Positions 8,011 to 14,962 of a stretch of DNA of 16,255 bases are shown one piece after another. The translations under genes were made by a program, and so were the position numbers. Each line of letters opens with the position of its first letter. Position 1 is the stretch's first letter. The DNA is from an uncultured Eubacteriales bacterium (GTDB lineage: Bacteria > Bacillota > Clostridia > Christensenellales > Aristaeellaceae). Where the stretch lies: contig URJB01000050.1 in assembly GCA_900548145.1 (NCBI GenBank), forward strand, positions 1 to 16,255. The letters run 5' to 3'. The notes beneath the pieces were generated by a model. That model had not been told where the DNA came from, did not search any database, and was given only the letters and a program-made list of their open reading frames with translations.

Positions 8011-8931
8011 ATGAGCACCGTACTTCCCTACCTGTTGTCCGGCATTTCCGTAGGCGGCCAATACGCGCTGATCGCCATCGGCTATACCATGGTCTACGGC
8101 ATTCTGCGCCTGATCAACTTCGCCCACGGCGATGTGTTCATGGTGGCCGGCATTCTGATGGTCTATATCTCCGCCAGCGGCCTGCCGCTGTATCTCTCCA
8201 TTCCGCTGGTGCTGATCCTGACGGCGCTGATCGGCTTCGTGATCGAACGGGTGGCCTACAAGCCCCTGCGCACGGCTCCCCGCATGAGCATCATGATCTC
8301 GGCCATCGGCGTCAGCTATACGCTGCAGAATCTGGTGCTGTACATCACCGGCGGCCTGAACCAGTACTACCCCAGCATTCCCTTTATTTCGGAGTCCGTC
8401 ACCATCGGCACGGCCACCACCAAAATGGTGACCATCGTCACCCCCATTCTGACGCTGATTCTGGTGGTGGCGCTGGTGCTGCTCATCAATCACACCAAGA
8501 TCGGCATGGCCATGCGGGCCGTCAGCAAGGACTTTGAGACCAGCCAGCTCATGGGCATCAAGATCAACAACGTCATTTCCATCACGTTCGTGATCGGCTC
8601 CTTTCTGGCGGGCGTGGGTTCCATTCTGTACTTTACCAACTATACCACCGTCATTCAGACCTCCGGCTCCATGCCCGGCCTGAAGGCATTCGTGGCCGCG
8701 GTGTTCGGCGGCATCGGCTCCATTCCCGGCGCGGTGGTGGGCGCGTTCATCATCGGCATCTGTGAAAACCTCATCAAGGGGCTGGACGTGATCCTCATCA
8801 AATCCGGCGTGACCAAGCAGATGCTGGGGCTGACCACCTTCTCGGATGCGTTTACCTTCGCGCTGCTGATTATCATTCTCATCGTCAAACCCACGGGTCT
8901 GTTCGGTGAAAAAACGACGGATAAGGTGTGA
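8011..8931 (+). CDS. livH: Branched-chain amino acid ABC transporter permease LivH
   Basis: One of two membrane channel subunits, 306 residues and highly hydrophobic (about eight helices). Family signatures are GGQYALIAIGYTMVYGILRLINFAHGD, split over residues 15-41, the EAA-like coupling segment MRAVSKDFETSQLMGI (168-183) and FGGIGSIPGAVVG (232-244). The start chosen is the ATG at 8011, preceded by AGGAGG 8 nt upstream. The reading frame stays open further upstream through the intergenic hairpins, but that part has no protein character. The livM start follows 10 nt after the stop. Confidence 0.96.
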   Translation: MSTVLPYLLSGISVGGQYALIAIGYTMVYGILRLINFAHGDVFMVAGILMVYISASGLPLYLSIPLVLILTALIGFVIERVAYKPLRTAPRMSIMISAIGVSYTLQNLVLYITGGLNQYYPSIPFISESVTIGTATTKMVTIVTPILTLILVVALVLLINHTKIGMAMRAVSKDFETSQLMGIKINNVISITFVIGSFLAGVGSILYFTNYTTVIQTSGSMPGLKAFVAAVFGGIGSIPGAVVGAFIIGICENLIKGLDVILIKSGVTKQMLGLTTFSDAFTFALLIIILIVKPTGLFGEKTTDKV

Positions 8932-8941
8932 GGTGAGAAAG

Positions 8942-10075
8942 ATGACCATTCCCGAAAAAGCTCCCCGGATGCAAAATACCAAGCCCAGTCTGGGCGCGGT
9001 GATGACCGGCGTGATCGTACTTCTGATCTATGCGGCGGTCTTCCTGCTGGAACAGATCATCCCGCCCACCTCCATGCTTTTCACCGTGCTGAAAAAAGGC
9101 GCCACCTATGCGCTGGTGGCCGTTTCCATGAACCTGCTCAACGGCTTCACGGGTCTGTTCTCGCTGGGACAGGCAGGCTTTATGCTCATCGGGGCGTACA
9201 CCTACGCCATTCTGACCATTCCGGTAGAAAGCCGGGCCGTGGTGTACCAGTACTATGACGGCGGCCTGATCCAGTTCGCCATGCCCGTCATTCCCGCGCT
9301 GATTCTGGCCGGGCTGATGGCGGCGGCCTTCGCGTTCCTGATCGGCCTGCCGGTGCTGCGGCTCAAGAGCGACTATCTGGCCATTGCCACGCTGGGCTTT
9401 GCGGAGATCATCCGCTCCATCTTCCAGTGGGACAAACTGGGGGCCGTCACCAACGGTTCCAATATGCTCCGCCTTTTCCCCACCTTTAACGATTTCAACA
9501 TCCGAAACGCGGAAGGAGAAGTCACGCTCTACTTTTCCACCACCATTCCCTTCCTGATCGCGGGCGTATGCATCGGCCTGATCGTACTGCTGCTCCATTC
9601 CAGCTACGGCCGCGCCTTCATGTCCATCCGGGACGATGAGATCGCCGCCGAGGCCATGGGCGTGAATCTGGCCCGGCACAAGCAGCAGGCCTTCTGCATC
9701 AGTTCCTTCTTTGCGGGCGTAGGCGGCGCGATGCTGGCCATGTATCAGAACTCCGTGCAGGCCAAGAGCTTCACCTCGGCCATGACCTACGAAATTCTGC
9801 TGATCGTGGTCATCGGCGGCATCGGTTCCGTCACCGGCAGCTGCCTGAGTTCGTTCTTGTTCGTTGCCTGCTCCGAATGGTGGCTGCGCTTTCTGGATCA
9901 GAAGCAGATGATCGGCACATGGGAGGTGCCTCTGCTGCGCAACGGCTTCCGTCTGGTGGTTTTTTCCATTATTATCATGATCGTGGTGCTGTTCTTCCGG
10001 CAGGGCATTATGGGCACCCGGGAACTCCCGGATCTCTTCCGTAAAAAAACGCAGAAAGGGGGCGCGGTGAAATGA
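8942..10075 (+). CDS. livM: Branched-chain amino acid ABC transporter permease LivM
   Basis: Second channel subunit, 377 residues. It carries the LivM signatures NLLNGFTGLFSLGQAGF (64-80), RLKSDYLAIATLGFAEIIR (140-158) and the coupling motif IRDDEIAAEAMGVN (229-242), with about nine to ten helices. The ATG at 8942 follows AGGTGAG at about 6 nt; an earlier in-frame ATG at 8906 would lie inside livH, adds a charged non-family extension, and is rejected. Its stop overlaps the livG start as ATGA. Confidence 0.95.
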   Translation: MTIPEKAPRMQNTKPSLGAVMTGVIVLLIYAAVFLLEQIIPPTSMLFTVLKKGATYALVAVSMNLLNGFTGLFSLGQAGFMLIGAYTYAILTIPVESRAVVYQYYDGGLIQFAMPVIPALILAGLMAAAFAFLIGLPVLRLKSDYLAIATLGFAEIIRSIFQWDKLGAVTNGSNMLRLFPTFNDFNIRNAEGEVTLYFSTTIPFLIAGVCIGLIVLLLHSSYGRAFMSIRDDEIAAEAMGVNLARHKQQAFCISSFFAGVGGAMLAMYQNSVQAKSFTSAMTYEILLIVVIGGIGSVTGSCLSSFLFVACSEWWLRFLDQKQMIGTWEVPLLRNGFRLVVFSIIIMIVVLFFRQGIMGTRELPDLFRKKTQKGGAVK

Positions 10076-10920
10076 GCAATGGCGTCAAGACCATCCTGGA
10101 GCTGGAAAACGTGACCATGCAGTTCGGCGGCGTAGTCGCCGTGGACAGCCTGAGCATGCACGTGGACAAGGGCGAGATCGTGGCCCTCATCGGCCCCAAC
10201 GGCGCGGGCAAGACCACGGCCTTCAACGTGGTCACCGGCGTATACGCGCCCACTAACGGCAATGTGAAAATGCGGGGCAAGATCATCGCGCAGGGTCATC
10301 CCACCGGCAAAATGAAGAAGCTCTACGCCGGAAGCCACATCGGCGAATACGGCAGACTCATCTCCAACACGCCGGACAAGATCACCGAAATGGGCGTGGC
10401 CCGCACCTTTCAGAATATCCGTCTGTTCAAGGGCATGACGGTTCTGGAAAACGTACTGGTAGCCCGTCACATGCGCATGAAGGCGGGGCTTTTCTCGGCG
10501 GCCTTCCACCTGAACATGCAGGAAGAAAAGCGCATCCGTCAGGAATCGCTGGATCTGCTCTACCTGCTGGGCCTTGGGGACGTAGCGGACGAAAAGGCCT
10601 CGTCCCTGCCCTACGGCAAGCAGCGCTATCTGGAGATCGCCCGGGCACTGGCCACAGAACCCCGCCTGTTGCTGCTGGACGAACCCGCCGCCGGCATGAA
10701 CCCGCAGGAGACGGACGAATTAAGCGAATTTATCCTCAAGATCAAGGAAGATTTCAAGCTGACGATCTTCCTCATCGAGCACCACATGAATCTGGTCATG
10801 GGGATCAGCGACCGAATCTACGTGCTGGACTTCGGCCGACTGATCGCCGAGGGCACGCCCGAGGATATTCAGGCGAATCCCGACGTGATTGCGGCCTATT
10901 TGGGGGTGGAGGAAGAATGA
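10072..10920 (+). CDS. livG: Branched-chain amino acid ABC transporter ATPase LivG
   Basis: Cytoplasmic motor subunit, 282 residues. Walker A GPNGAGKTT is at 41-49, Q-loop Q114 in ARTFQNIRLF, the LivG-type signature LPYGKQR at 179-185, Walker B LLLLDE at 199-204 and the switch histidine in LIEHHM (H237). It is longer than E. coli LivG (about 255 residues). The extra length is mainly a polar insertion between the Walker A and Q-loop regions (about 74-100, with KMKKLYAGSHIGEYG). It overlaps livM and livF by 4 nt on each side, so translation is coupled along the operon. Confidence 0.96.
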   Translation: MSNGVKTILELENVTMQFGGVVAVDSLSMHVDKGEIVALIGPNGAGKTTAFNVVTGVYAPTNGNVKMRGKIIAQGHPTGKMKKLYAGSHIGEYGRLISNTPDKITEMGVARTFQNIRLFKGMTVLENVLVARHMRMKAGLFSAAFHLNMQEEKRIRQESLDLLYLLGLGDVADEKASSLPYGKQRYLEIARALATEPRLLLLDEPAAGMNPQETDELSEFILKIKEDFKLTIFLIEHHMNLVMGISDRIYVLDFGRLIAEGTPEDIQANPDVIAAYLGVEEE

Positions 10921-11663
10921 GTATGCTGGAAGTGAAAGACCTGGTGGTCAGCTACGGCGGCATTGAAGCGCTGAAGGGCATTTCTTTCTCCGTGGACGAA
11001 GGGCAGATCGTTACCCTGATCGGTGCCAACGGCGCGGGCAAGTCCACCACACTGCGGGCCATCACCGGGCTGGTGCCGGTAAAGAGCGGCTCCATTTTTT
11101 ACAACGGCGATGACATCACCCGTCTGGCAACTCAGAAGACTGTGGAGCGCGGTATTGCGCTGGTGCCGGAGGGGCGGCGGGTCTTCGCCAATCTGACGGT
11201 TTTGGAAAATTTGAAGATCGGCGCGTATCTTCGCAAAGATACCCGCAAAATTCAGGAGGACATCGAGTACATTTACACGCTGTTTCCCCGGCTGAAAGAG
11301 CGGAGCTGGCAGCTGGCGGGCACTCTTTCCGGCGGCGAGCAGCAGATGCTGGCGGTAGGCCGCGCCATGATGACCCGGCCCAAGCTCATCATGATGGACG
11401 AGCCCAGTCTGGGCCTTGCGCCGCTGGTGGTGAAGGACATTTTCGCCATCATCGAGCGTTTACGGGACAGCGGCATCACGATCCTGCTCATCGAGCAGAA
11501 CGCCAACGCGGCGCTTCGTGCGGCGGATTACGGCTTTGTCATGGAAACGGGCCGAATCATTCTCAGCGGCAGCGGCGAGTCTCTTCTTGCCAGCGAAAGC
11601 GTCCGCTCCGCCTACCTCGGAAGCAGGGGCAGTGCCCCTGCACCCCGGGCTGCGCGCCCTTAG
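10917..11663 (+). CDS. livF: Branched-chain amino acid ABC transporter ATPase LivF, C-terminus extended by a repeat
   Basis: Second motor subunit, 248 residues. Walker A GANGAGKST is at 36-44, signature LSGGEQ at 137-142 and Walker B LIMMDE at 157-162. LLIEQNAN, with Gln in place of the switch His, is normal for LivF. The family usually ends at SAYLG plus one or two residues. Here SAYLGS (231-236) is followed by 12 extra residues, RGSAPAPRAARP, translated from the GC-rich repeat that starts at 11623. The TAG stop (11661-11663) sits in the loop region of the repeat's second hairpin. The original stop was therefore probably lost when the repeat arrived. Core motifs are intact, so the protein should work. 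Confidence 0.95.
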   Translation: MSMLEVKDLVVSYGGIEALKGISFSVDEGQIVTLIGANGAGKSTTLRAITGLVPVKSGSIFYNGDDITRLATQKTVERGIALVPEGRRVFANLTVLENLKIGAYLRKDTRKIQEDIEYIYTLFPRLKERSWQLAGTLSGGEQQMLAVGRAMMTRPKLIMMDEPSLGLAPLVVKDIFAIIERLRDSGITILLIEQNANAALRAADYGFVMETGRIILSGSGESLLASESVRSAYLGSRGSAPAPRAARP

Positions 11664-11922
11664 GGCGCGCAGGGGCATAGAGAAAAGCATGGCGCTATGG
11701 AAACACTCGGCGGAAGGCCTCGTTTTTCCGTCGCTTTCGTCCCCAAGGCCGCCGCTCGGCAACGGGCCTCGCGGCAGGGCTAAAGCCCTGCACCCCTCTC
11801 TGTGCGGCTCCGCCGCGCAGGGGCATACAGATAAGTATGGCGCTCTGGAAACGCTCGGCGAAGGGCCTCGTGTTTCCGTCGCTTTCGTCCCCAAGGTCGC
11901 CGCTCGGCAACGGACCTCGCGG
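11623..11922 (+). repeat. Tandem repeat of about 148 bp, two units
   Basis: Unit 1 (11623-11774) and unit 2 (11774-11922) match along their length with a period of 148-151 bp. Shared landmarks are AGGGGCATA (11671 and 11819), ATGGCGCT, CGTCGCTTTCGTCCCCAAGG and CTCGGCAACGG. Each unit opens with two hairpins. Hairpin A is GCAGGGGC/GCCCCTGC in unit 1 and GCAGGGC/GCCCTGC in unit 2. Hairpin B is CTGCGCGCCC/GGGCGCGCAG (11650-11672) in unit 1 and CTGTGCGGC/GCCGCGCAG (11800-11820) in unit 2. The first 50 bp are related to the repeat behind lepA. Open frames across it carry no protein signature. Confidence 0.8.
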
Positions 11923-11958
11923 CTCGCGGGTCTAGTGTGGATTCCTTGTTAGTTAAAT

Positions 11959-11993
11959 AAAAAAGACCGCCGTCGGGCGCCAGGCCCTCCGGC
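11959..11993 (-). terminator. Intrinsic terminator for a leftward transcript
   Basis: In the minus-strand RNA, GCCG-GA-GGGC pairs with GCCC-GA-CGGC around a 5-nt loop. The opposed GA/GA steps can form sheared pairs. A T6 run follows after GGTC (plus-strand A-run 11959-11964), then ATTT. On the plus strand no T-run follows the stem, so it would act only on leftward transcription. No protein gene on the minus strand lies upstream of it. Confidence 0.5.
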
Positions 11994-11994
11994 T

Positions 11995-12042
11995 CGCAAC
12001 AAATGCCAGCGTGGATTTGAAACCACGCTGGCATTTGTTGCG
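11995..12042. repeat. Perfect 20-bp inverted repeat with 8-nt loop
   Basis: Positions 11995-12014 are the exact reverse complement of 12023-12042, with loop ATTTGAAA between. The stem is less GC-rich than its surroundings and no T-tract follows on either strand. On the minus strand it stands directly before the terminator at 11959-11993. Confidence 0.85.
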
Positions 12043-12229
12043 TTACAGAAATATCCAAAATATCCACAGCAACGCTGCTTGAGTATGCTCGCCGCCAACC
12101 CAGAAGAAAAATCAACCCTGTCTTTCCGCACTGCGAAATCATCCTCGCCGCACCGAAGCCTCTCAAGCATCGCCATTTGAGTCTGTCAATCGCCAACCGC
12201 GGGGGAGCAGAGCGGCGATAGGCAGCGGA

Positions 12230-12369
12230 GGGAAAAAGCCTTGCCCTTTTTGAAAGAGGATTAGAGTGAGCACGAGCGCGCACGAACGTCCATGTTAGCA
12301 GTCCAAGTGTGCTGCGCGCGACATTGCGAACTCCCTCTTTCAAAAATGGGCAATAAAGGGCTTTTTCCC
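12230..12369. repeat. 140-bp element with 30-bp inverted arms
   Basis: The left arm 12230-12259 (GGGAAAAAGCC, TTGCCC, TTTTTGAAAGAGG) matches the reverse complement of the right arm 12334-12369 at all 30 positions, apart from a 5-nt and a 1-nt insertion in the right arm. The 74-nt interior has its own 7-bp stem (GCGCGCA 12276-12282 with TGCGCGC 12313-12319). It has the shape of a MITE or a long cruciform or RNA hairpin; no target-site duplication could be recognised. Confidence 0.7.
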
Positions 12370-12488
12370 GGAAGGGTGAGCGAAGCGAACCAAGGTCGAG
12401 GACAGCCCCGAAGGGGCTACCGCAGACCGAAGCCCGCGACGCATAGCGGGGCGGGCCGCAAGAGTCGCCGTGCCGCTTGCTTTCTTTG

Positions 12489-12517
12489 GTACTTTCTTTC
12501 GCTTCGAAAGAAAGTAC
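12489..12517. repeat. Perfect 13-bp hairpin with 3-nt loop
   Basis: GTACTTTCTTTCG (12489-12501) is the exact reverse complement of CGAAAGAAAGTAC (12505-12517), loop CTT. A C-rich/G-rich hairpin follows (12518-12538). The arms are pyrimidine- and purine-rich. It looks like an intergenic repeat module rather than a terminator, since no T-run follows on either strand. Confidence 0.8.
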
Positions 12518-12753
12518 TGCCCCCCTCGGGGCGGCAGCCCCACCGCCCGCACCGGAGTCGGCGCGTCATTCCCCCAGCTGGGGTTTCCTTACGGCAGGGT
12601 TGTCTTACGCAGCAGCTTTCGCCCCCTGCCCCCTTCGGGCCATCCCGGCTCAAGGCTCTCCCATCGGGACAGAGATGATGCGTCTACGGATGCATTAGAC
12701 ACTTGCCTCAGGGTAATCATCGGCACAGCCCATACTGCCGTGCGCTCCGCCTG

Positions 12754-12782
12754 TTGTTTGCCATCCTTTTTCTAACTATCAA
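12754..12782 (+). promoter_or_regulatory. Possible promoter of the FecCD-type operon
   Basis: TTGTTT (12754-12759) and TATCAA (12777-12782) are 17 bp apart in the only AT-rich patch upstream of the permease start. Both hexamers are weak matches. The leader of about 75 nt would include a perfect GCGCTG-CTTT-CAGCGC hairpin (12819-12834). Confidence 0.3.
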
Positions 12783-12866
12783 AACAAAGAAGCACCATGG
12801 AACACCTCTTTCCACTCCGCGCTGCTTTCAGCGCACTGACCCCTACTCTTTCCGGGAGGTTCCCTC

Positions 12867-13892
12867 ATGAAACACCCCCGCCGTTTCTTCCCCCTGTGGC
12901 TCGCCGCCACCCTGATTTTGCTTTTTACCATGCTCCTTTGCACCTGCATCGGCAGCGTGTCCATTCCCATAGATTCTACCCTCGCCGCCCTGTGGAACGC
13001 CCTCTGGGGGCTGCCTTTGCCGGAGGGATTCCCGAAAGCCGTTGTTTTTTCCGTGCGGCTCCCACGAGTGCTGTGCGTAGCGCTGACCGGCGCTGCTCTC
13101 TCCCTGTGCGGCGCAGCCATGCAGGGACTTTTGCGGAACCCGCTGGCCGACGGCTCTACGCTGGGCGTGTCCTCCGGCGCGTCGCTGGGCGCAGTGGCGG
13201 CGTTGGCGCTGGGGATCACCTTCCCCGGCCTGCCCTATGGCGGCACCGCCGTGACAGCGATCGTCTTCGCGTTTCTGTCACTTCTGATAATCCTGGGGCT
13301 TGCCTATGCCCTTGACCGCAGCCTGAGCACCAACAGCATCATTCTGATCGGCGTCATTTTCTCCATGTTCGCGTCCAGCCTCATCAGCCTGCTGATTGCC
13401 TTTTCGGGAGAAAAACTGCGCACCATCACCTTCTGGACCATGGGTTCGCTGGCCGGGAGCAACTACCGCCACGCCGCCCTGCTGGGCGTCGCGCTGCTGA
13501 CCTGCGGCGGCTGGATCCTGTCCCGGGGCCGGGAACTGAACGCCTTTGCCGTGGGCGAAGAAAATGCCCGGCATGTGGGCGTTTCCGTCCGCCGGGTCAA
13601 GCTGGAGATCATGATCGCCGTTTCCGTGCTGATCGGCACGTGCGTGTCCATCGGCGGGACCATCGGCTTTGTAGGGCTGGTCACACCCCATATGACCCGG
13701 ATGCTGACCGGCCCGAATCATAAACGTCTTCTGCCCGCCTCCCTGTTTTTGGGCGCGGTATTCCTGCTGCTGGCCGACCTGACCGCCCGCACGCTTCTTT
13801 CCCCCATCGAGCTGCCCATCGGCGTGGTCACGTCGCTGATCGGCTCGGTGGTGTTCGTGGTCATCTTCTATCGCAGCAGAAAGGACGGATAG
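12867..13892 (+). CDS. FecCD-family ABC transporter permease (iron-siderophore or corrinoid type)
   Basis: Membrane subunit of a type II importer for metal chelates such as iron-siderophore, haem or vitamin B12, 341 residues, about nine to ten helices. Family motifs are RLPR (64-67), GAAMQGLLRNPLAD (82-95) followed by GVSSGASLGA, the coupling-helix motif GFVGLVTPH (267-275) and ELPIGVVTSLIG (315-326). After IG the family usually has a Pro (GAPFF); here it reads SVVF. The ATG follows GGGAGG at 8 nt. The matching ATPase starts 3 nt after the stop. No substrate-binding protein gene is adjacent in the window, which leaves the ligand undecided. Confidence 0.95.
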   Translation: MKHPRRFFPLWLAATLILLFTMLLCTCIGSVSIPIDSTLAALWNALWGLPLPEGFPKAVVFSVRLPRVLCVALTGAALSLCGAAMQGLLRNPLADGSTLGVSSGASLGAVAALALGITFPGLPYGGTAVTAIVFAFLSLLIILGLAYALDRSLSTNSIILIGVIFSMFASSLISLLIAFSGEKLRTITFWTMGSLAGSNYRHAALLGVALLTCGGWILSRGRELNAFAVGEENARHVGVSVRRVKLEIMIAVSVLIGTCVSIGGTIGFVGLVTPHMTRMLTGPNHKRLLPASLFLGAVFLLLADLTARTLLSPIELPIGVVTSLIGSVVFVVIFYRSRKDG

Positions 13893-13895
13893 ACC

Positions 13896-14681
13896 ATGCT
13901 GAACGCTGAAAACGTCACGGTGCGCTACGGCACGCATACGGTGGTGGATCGTCTGTCCTTTTCGCTGGAGGAGGGCCAGTGGCTCATGCTGGCCGGGCCG
14001 AACGGCGCGGGGAAAAGTTCGCTGATCTCCGCCATCGCACAAGGCGTGCCCTATGAAGGTGAAATTCGTCTAAACGGGCGGAATTTGCGCGAGTTTCGTC
14101 CGGCAGAGCTGGCGCGGAAAATCGCCGTGCTGGCCCAACAGCACACGATCAGCTATGGCTACACCGTGGAGGAGATCGTCCAGCTGGGCCGTTATGCCCA
14201 TCAGCGAGGGCTGCTGGGCCGCCGGGACGAAGACGGCCCCGACGCAGTCGAACGGGCGTTGGAGCTGACCGGCATGAAGCTGCTGCGAAAAAAAAGTCTG
14301 CTGGAACTGTCCGGCGGCGAGGTGCAGCGGGCCTTTCTGGCTCAGGTGCTTGCTCAGGAGCCGGAAATTCTGCTGTTGGACGAGCCCGCCAATCATCTGG
14401 ACCTGGTGTACCAGCAAAGCCTGTTTAGCCTGATCGGCCAATGGCTGCAAACGCCGGGCCGGGCCGCGCTGTCAGTGGTGCATGACCTGAGCATCGCCCG
14501 TCGGTACGGCACCCATGCCGTGCTGATGAACGAGGGCCGCGCCGTGGCGCAGGGGCCAATTGAAGCGGTCTTCACCCCGGAAAACCTGCAAAAGGTCTAT
14601 AGCATGGACGTGTACGGCTGGATGAACGATCTTTACGCGCTCTGGCAGGAGCCTGTGGAAACGCTTCGCCGTCCCGGGTGA
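13896..14681 (+). CDS. FecE-family ABC transporter ATP-binding protein
   Basis: Cytoplasmic ATPase partner of the preceding permease, 261 residues. Walker A GPNGAGKSS (34-42), Q-loop region VLAQQHT (78-84), signature LSGGE (138-142), Walker B ILLLDE (158-163) with NHLD after it, and the switch histidine in VVHD (H196) are all present. VQLGRYAHQRG is typical of the FecE/BtuD/FhuC group. The 3-nt gap to the permease implies one transcript. It could serve ferric chelates, haem or corrinoids; the adjacent ferredoxin mildly favours an iron link, by inference only. Confidence 0.95.
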   Translation: MLNAENVTVRYGTHTVVDRLSFSLEEGQWLMLAGPNGAGKSSLISAIAQGVPYEGEIRLNGRNLREFRPAELARKIAVLAQQHTISYGYTVEEIVQLGRYAHQRGLLGRRDEDGPDAVERALELTGMKLLRKKSLLELSGGEVQRAFLAQVLAQEPEILLLDEPANHLDLVYQQSLFSLIGQWLQTPGRAALSVVHDLSIARRYGTHAVLMNEGRAVAQGPIEAVFTPENLQKVYSMDVYGWMNDLYALWQEPVETLRRPG

Positions 14682-14713
14682 CCGTGCGTATGAGCTTTGC
14701 CTCGCCGGGGCAT

Positions 14714-14752
14714 CCTTTCCCTGAAAGTCCCATTCATGGGCTTCAGGAAAGG
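14714..14752 (+). promoter_or_regulatory. Stem-loop overlapping the ferredoxin ribosome binding site
   Basis: CCTTTCC-CTGAA-AGTCCC (from 14714) pairs with GGGC-TTCAGGAAAGG (ending at 14752) around an ATTCAT loop, with small bulges. The 3' arm contains AGGAAAGG, the upstream part of the Shine-Dalgarno run AAAGGAG that precedes the ferredoxin ATG. No T-tract follows. Folding would partly hide the ribosome binding site, so this may tune ferredoxin translation. Confidence 0.5.
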
Positions 14753-14763
14753 AGCAATGTTTT

Positions 14764-14952
14764 ATGAAATACCGTGTCAACAATGCCTGTATCGGCTGTG
14801 GATTCTGTGCCTCCACCTGCCCGGAAATTTTCGAGATGAACGCCGATCACCGGGCGGTGGCTGCCGACCGGGAAGTCCCCCCGGAGCTGGAAGACGCTGC
14901 CGAGGAAGCTTACACCGGCTGCCCGGTGGCCGCTATCGAAACGGTGAACTGA
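14764..14952 (+). CDS. Small 4Fe-4S ferredoxin
   Basis: A 62-residue cytoplasmic electron carrier with a single cluster. Cys9, Cys12 and Cys15 (CIGCGFC) plus Cys53 (GCPVAAIE) are the expected ligands, as in Thermotoga-type monocluster ferredoxins. Cys19 in STCPE occupies the position that forms a disulfide there, but the partner cysteine is missing here. The acidic middle (EVPPELEDAAEEA) is usual. The ATG at 14764 is preceded by AAAGGAG at about 9 nt; an overlapping ATG at 14758 is in another frame. It lies between the ATPase gene and a cupin gene, probably in the same transcript. Confidence 0.95.
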   Translation: MKYRVNNACIGCGFCASTCPEIFEMNADHRAVAADREVPPELEDAAEEAYTGCPVAAIETVN

Positions 14953-14962
14953 GGGCGCGGCG

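Larger units (their letters stand above)
11923..12866. other. Long intergenic region without a supported protein gene
   Basis: Nearly 950 bp lie between the tandem repeat and the FecCD permease start. Short frames in all phases give Arg/Pro/Ser/Cys-rich, low-quality translations with no motif and no ribosome binding site worth naming. The region carries a minus-strand terminator (11959-11993), a perfect 20-bp hairpin (11995-12042), a 140-bp inverted-repeat element (12230-12369), a 13-bp perfect hairpin (12489-12517) and several short GC-rich hairpins (12518-12640). It could be a cluster of intergenic repeats, or a minus-strand non-coding RNA gene ending at 11959. Confidence 0.6.

Noticed and set aside
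8906..8941. Upstream ATG for livM
   Set aside because: It lies inside livH and adds a basic extension atypical of LivM. The ATG at 8942 has its own ribosome binding site.
7909..8982. 357-codon minus-strand open frame
   Set aside because: It is antisense to livH, which is clearly real. The His/Asp/Gln-rich translation is a typical shadow.
11623..11922. CRISPR array
   Set aside because: There are only two units of about 148 bp, no short repeat-spacer pattern and no cas genes.
11460..11952. Open frames of 71-144 codons on both strands over the tandem repeat
   Set aside because: They run through hairpin repeats, share the repeat-unit sequence, and have no motif or ribosome binding site.
11780..12343. 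187-codon and 75-codon minus-strand frames in the long gap
   Set aside because: The translations are Arg/Ser/Ala-rich, pass through the perfect hairpin and repeats, and match no family I recognise. A non-coding explanation is better.
12292..12775. Several plus-strand frames of 70-128 codons
   Set aside because: Their composition follows the GC-rich repeats and there is no start signal.
12600..12866. Cobalamin riboswitch ahead of the FecCD-type permease
   Set aside because: The conserved B12-box and core elements could not be recognised in the leader, so no riboswitch is called.
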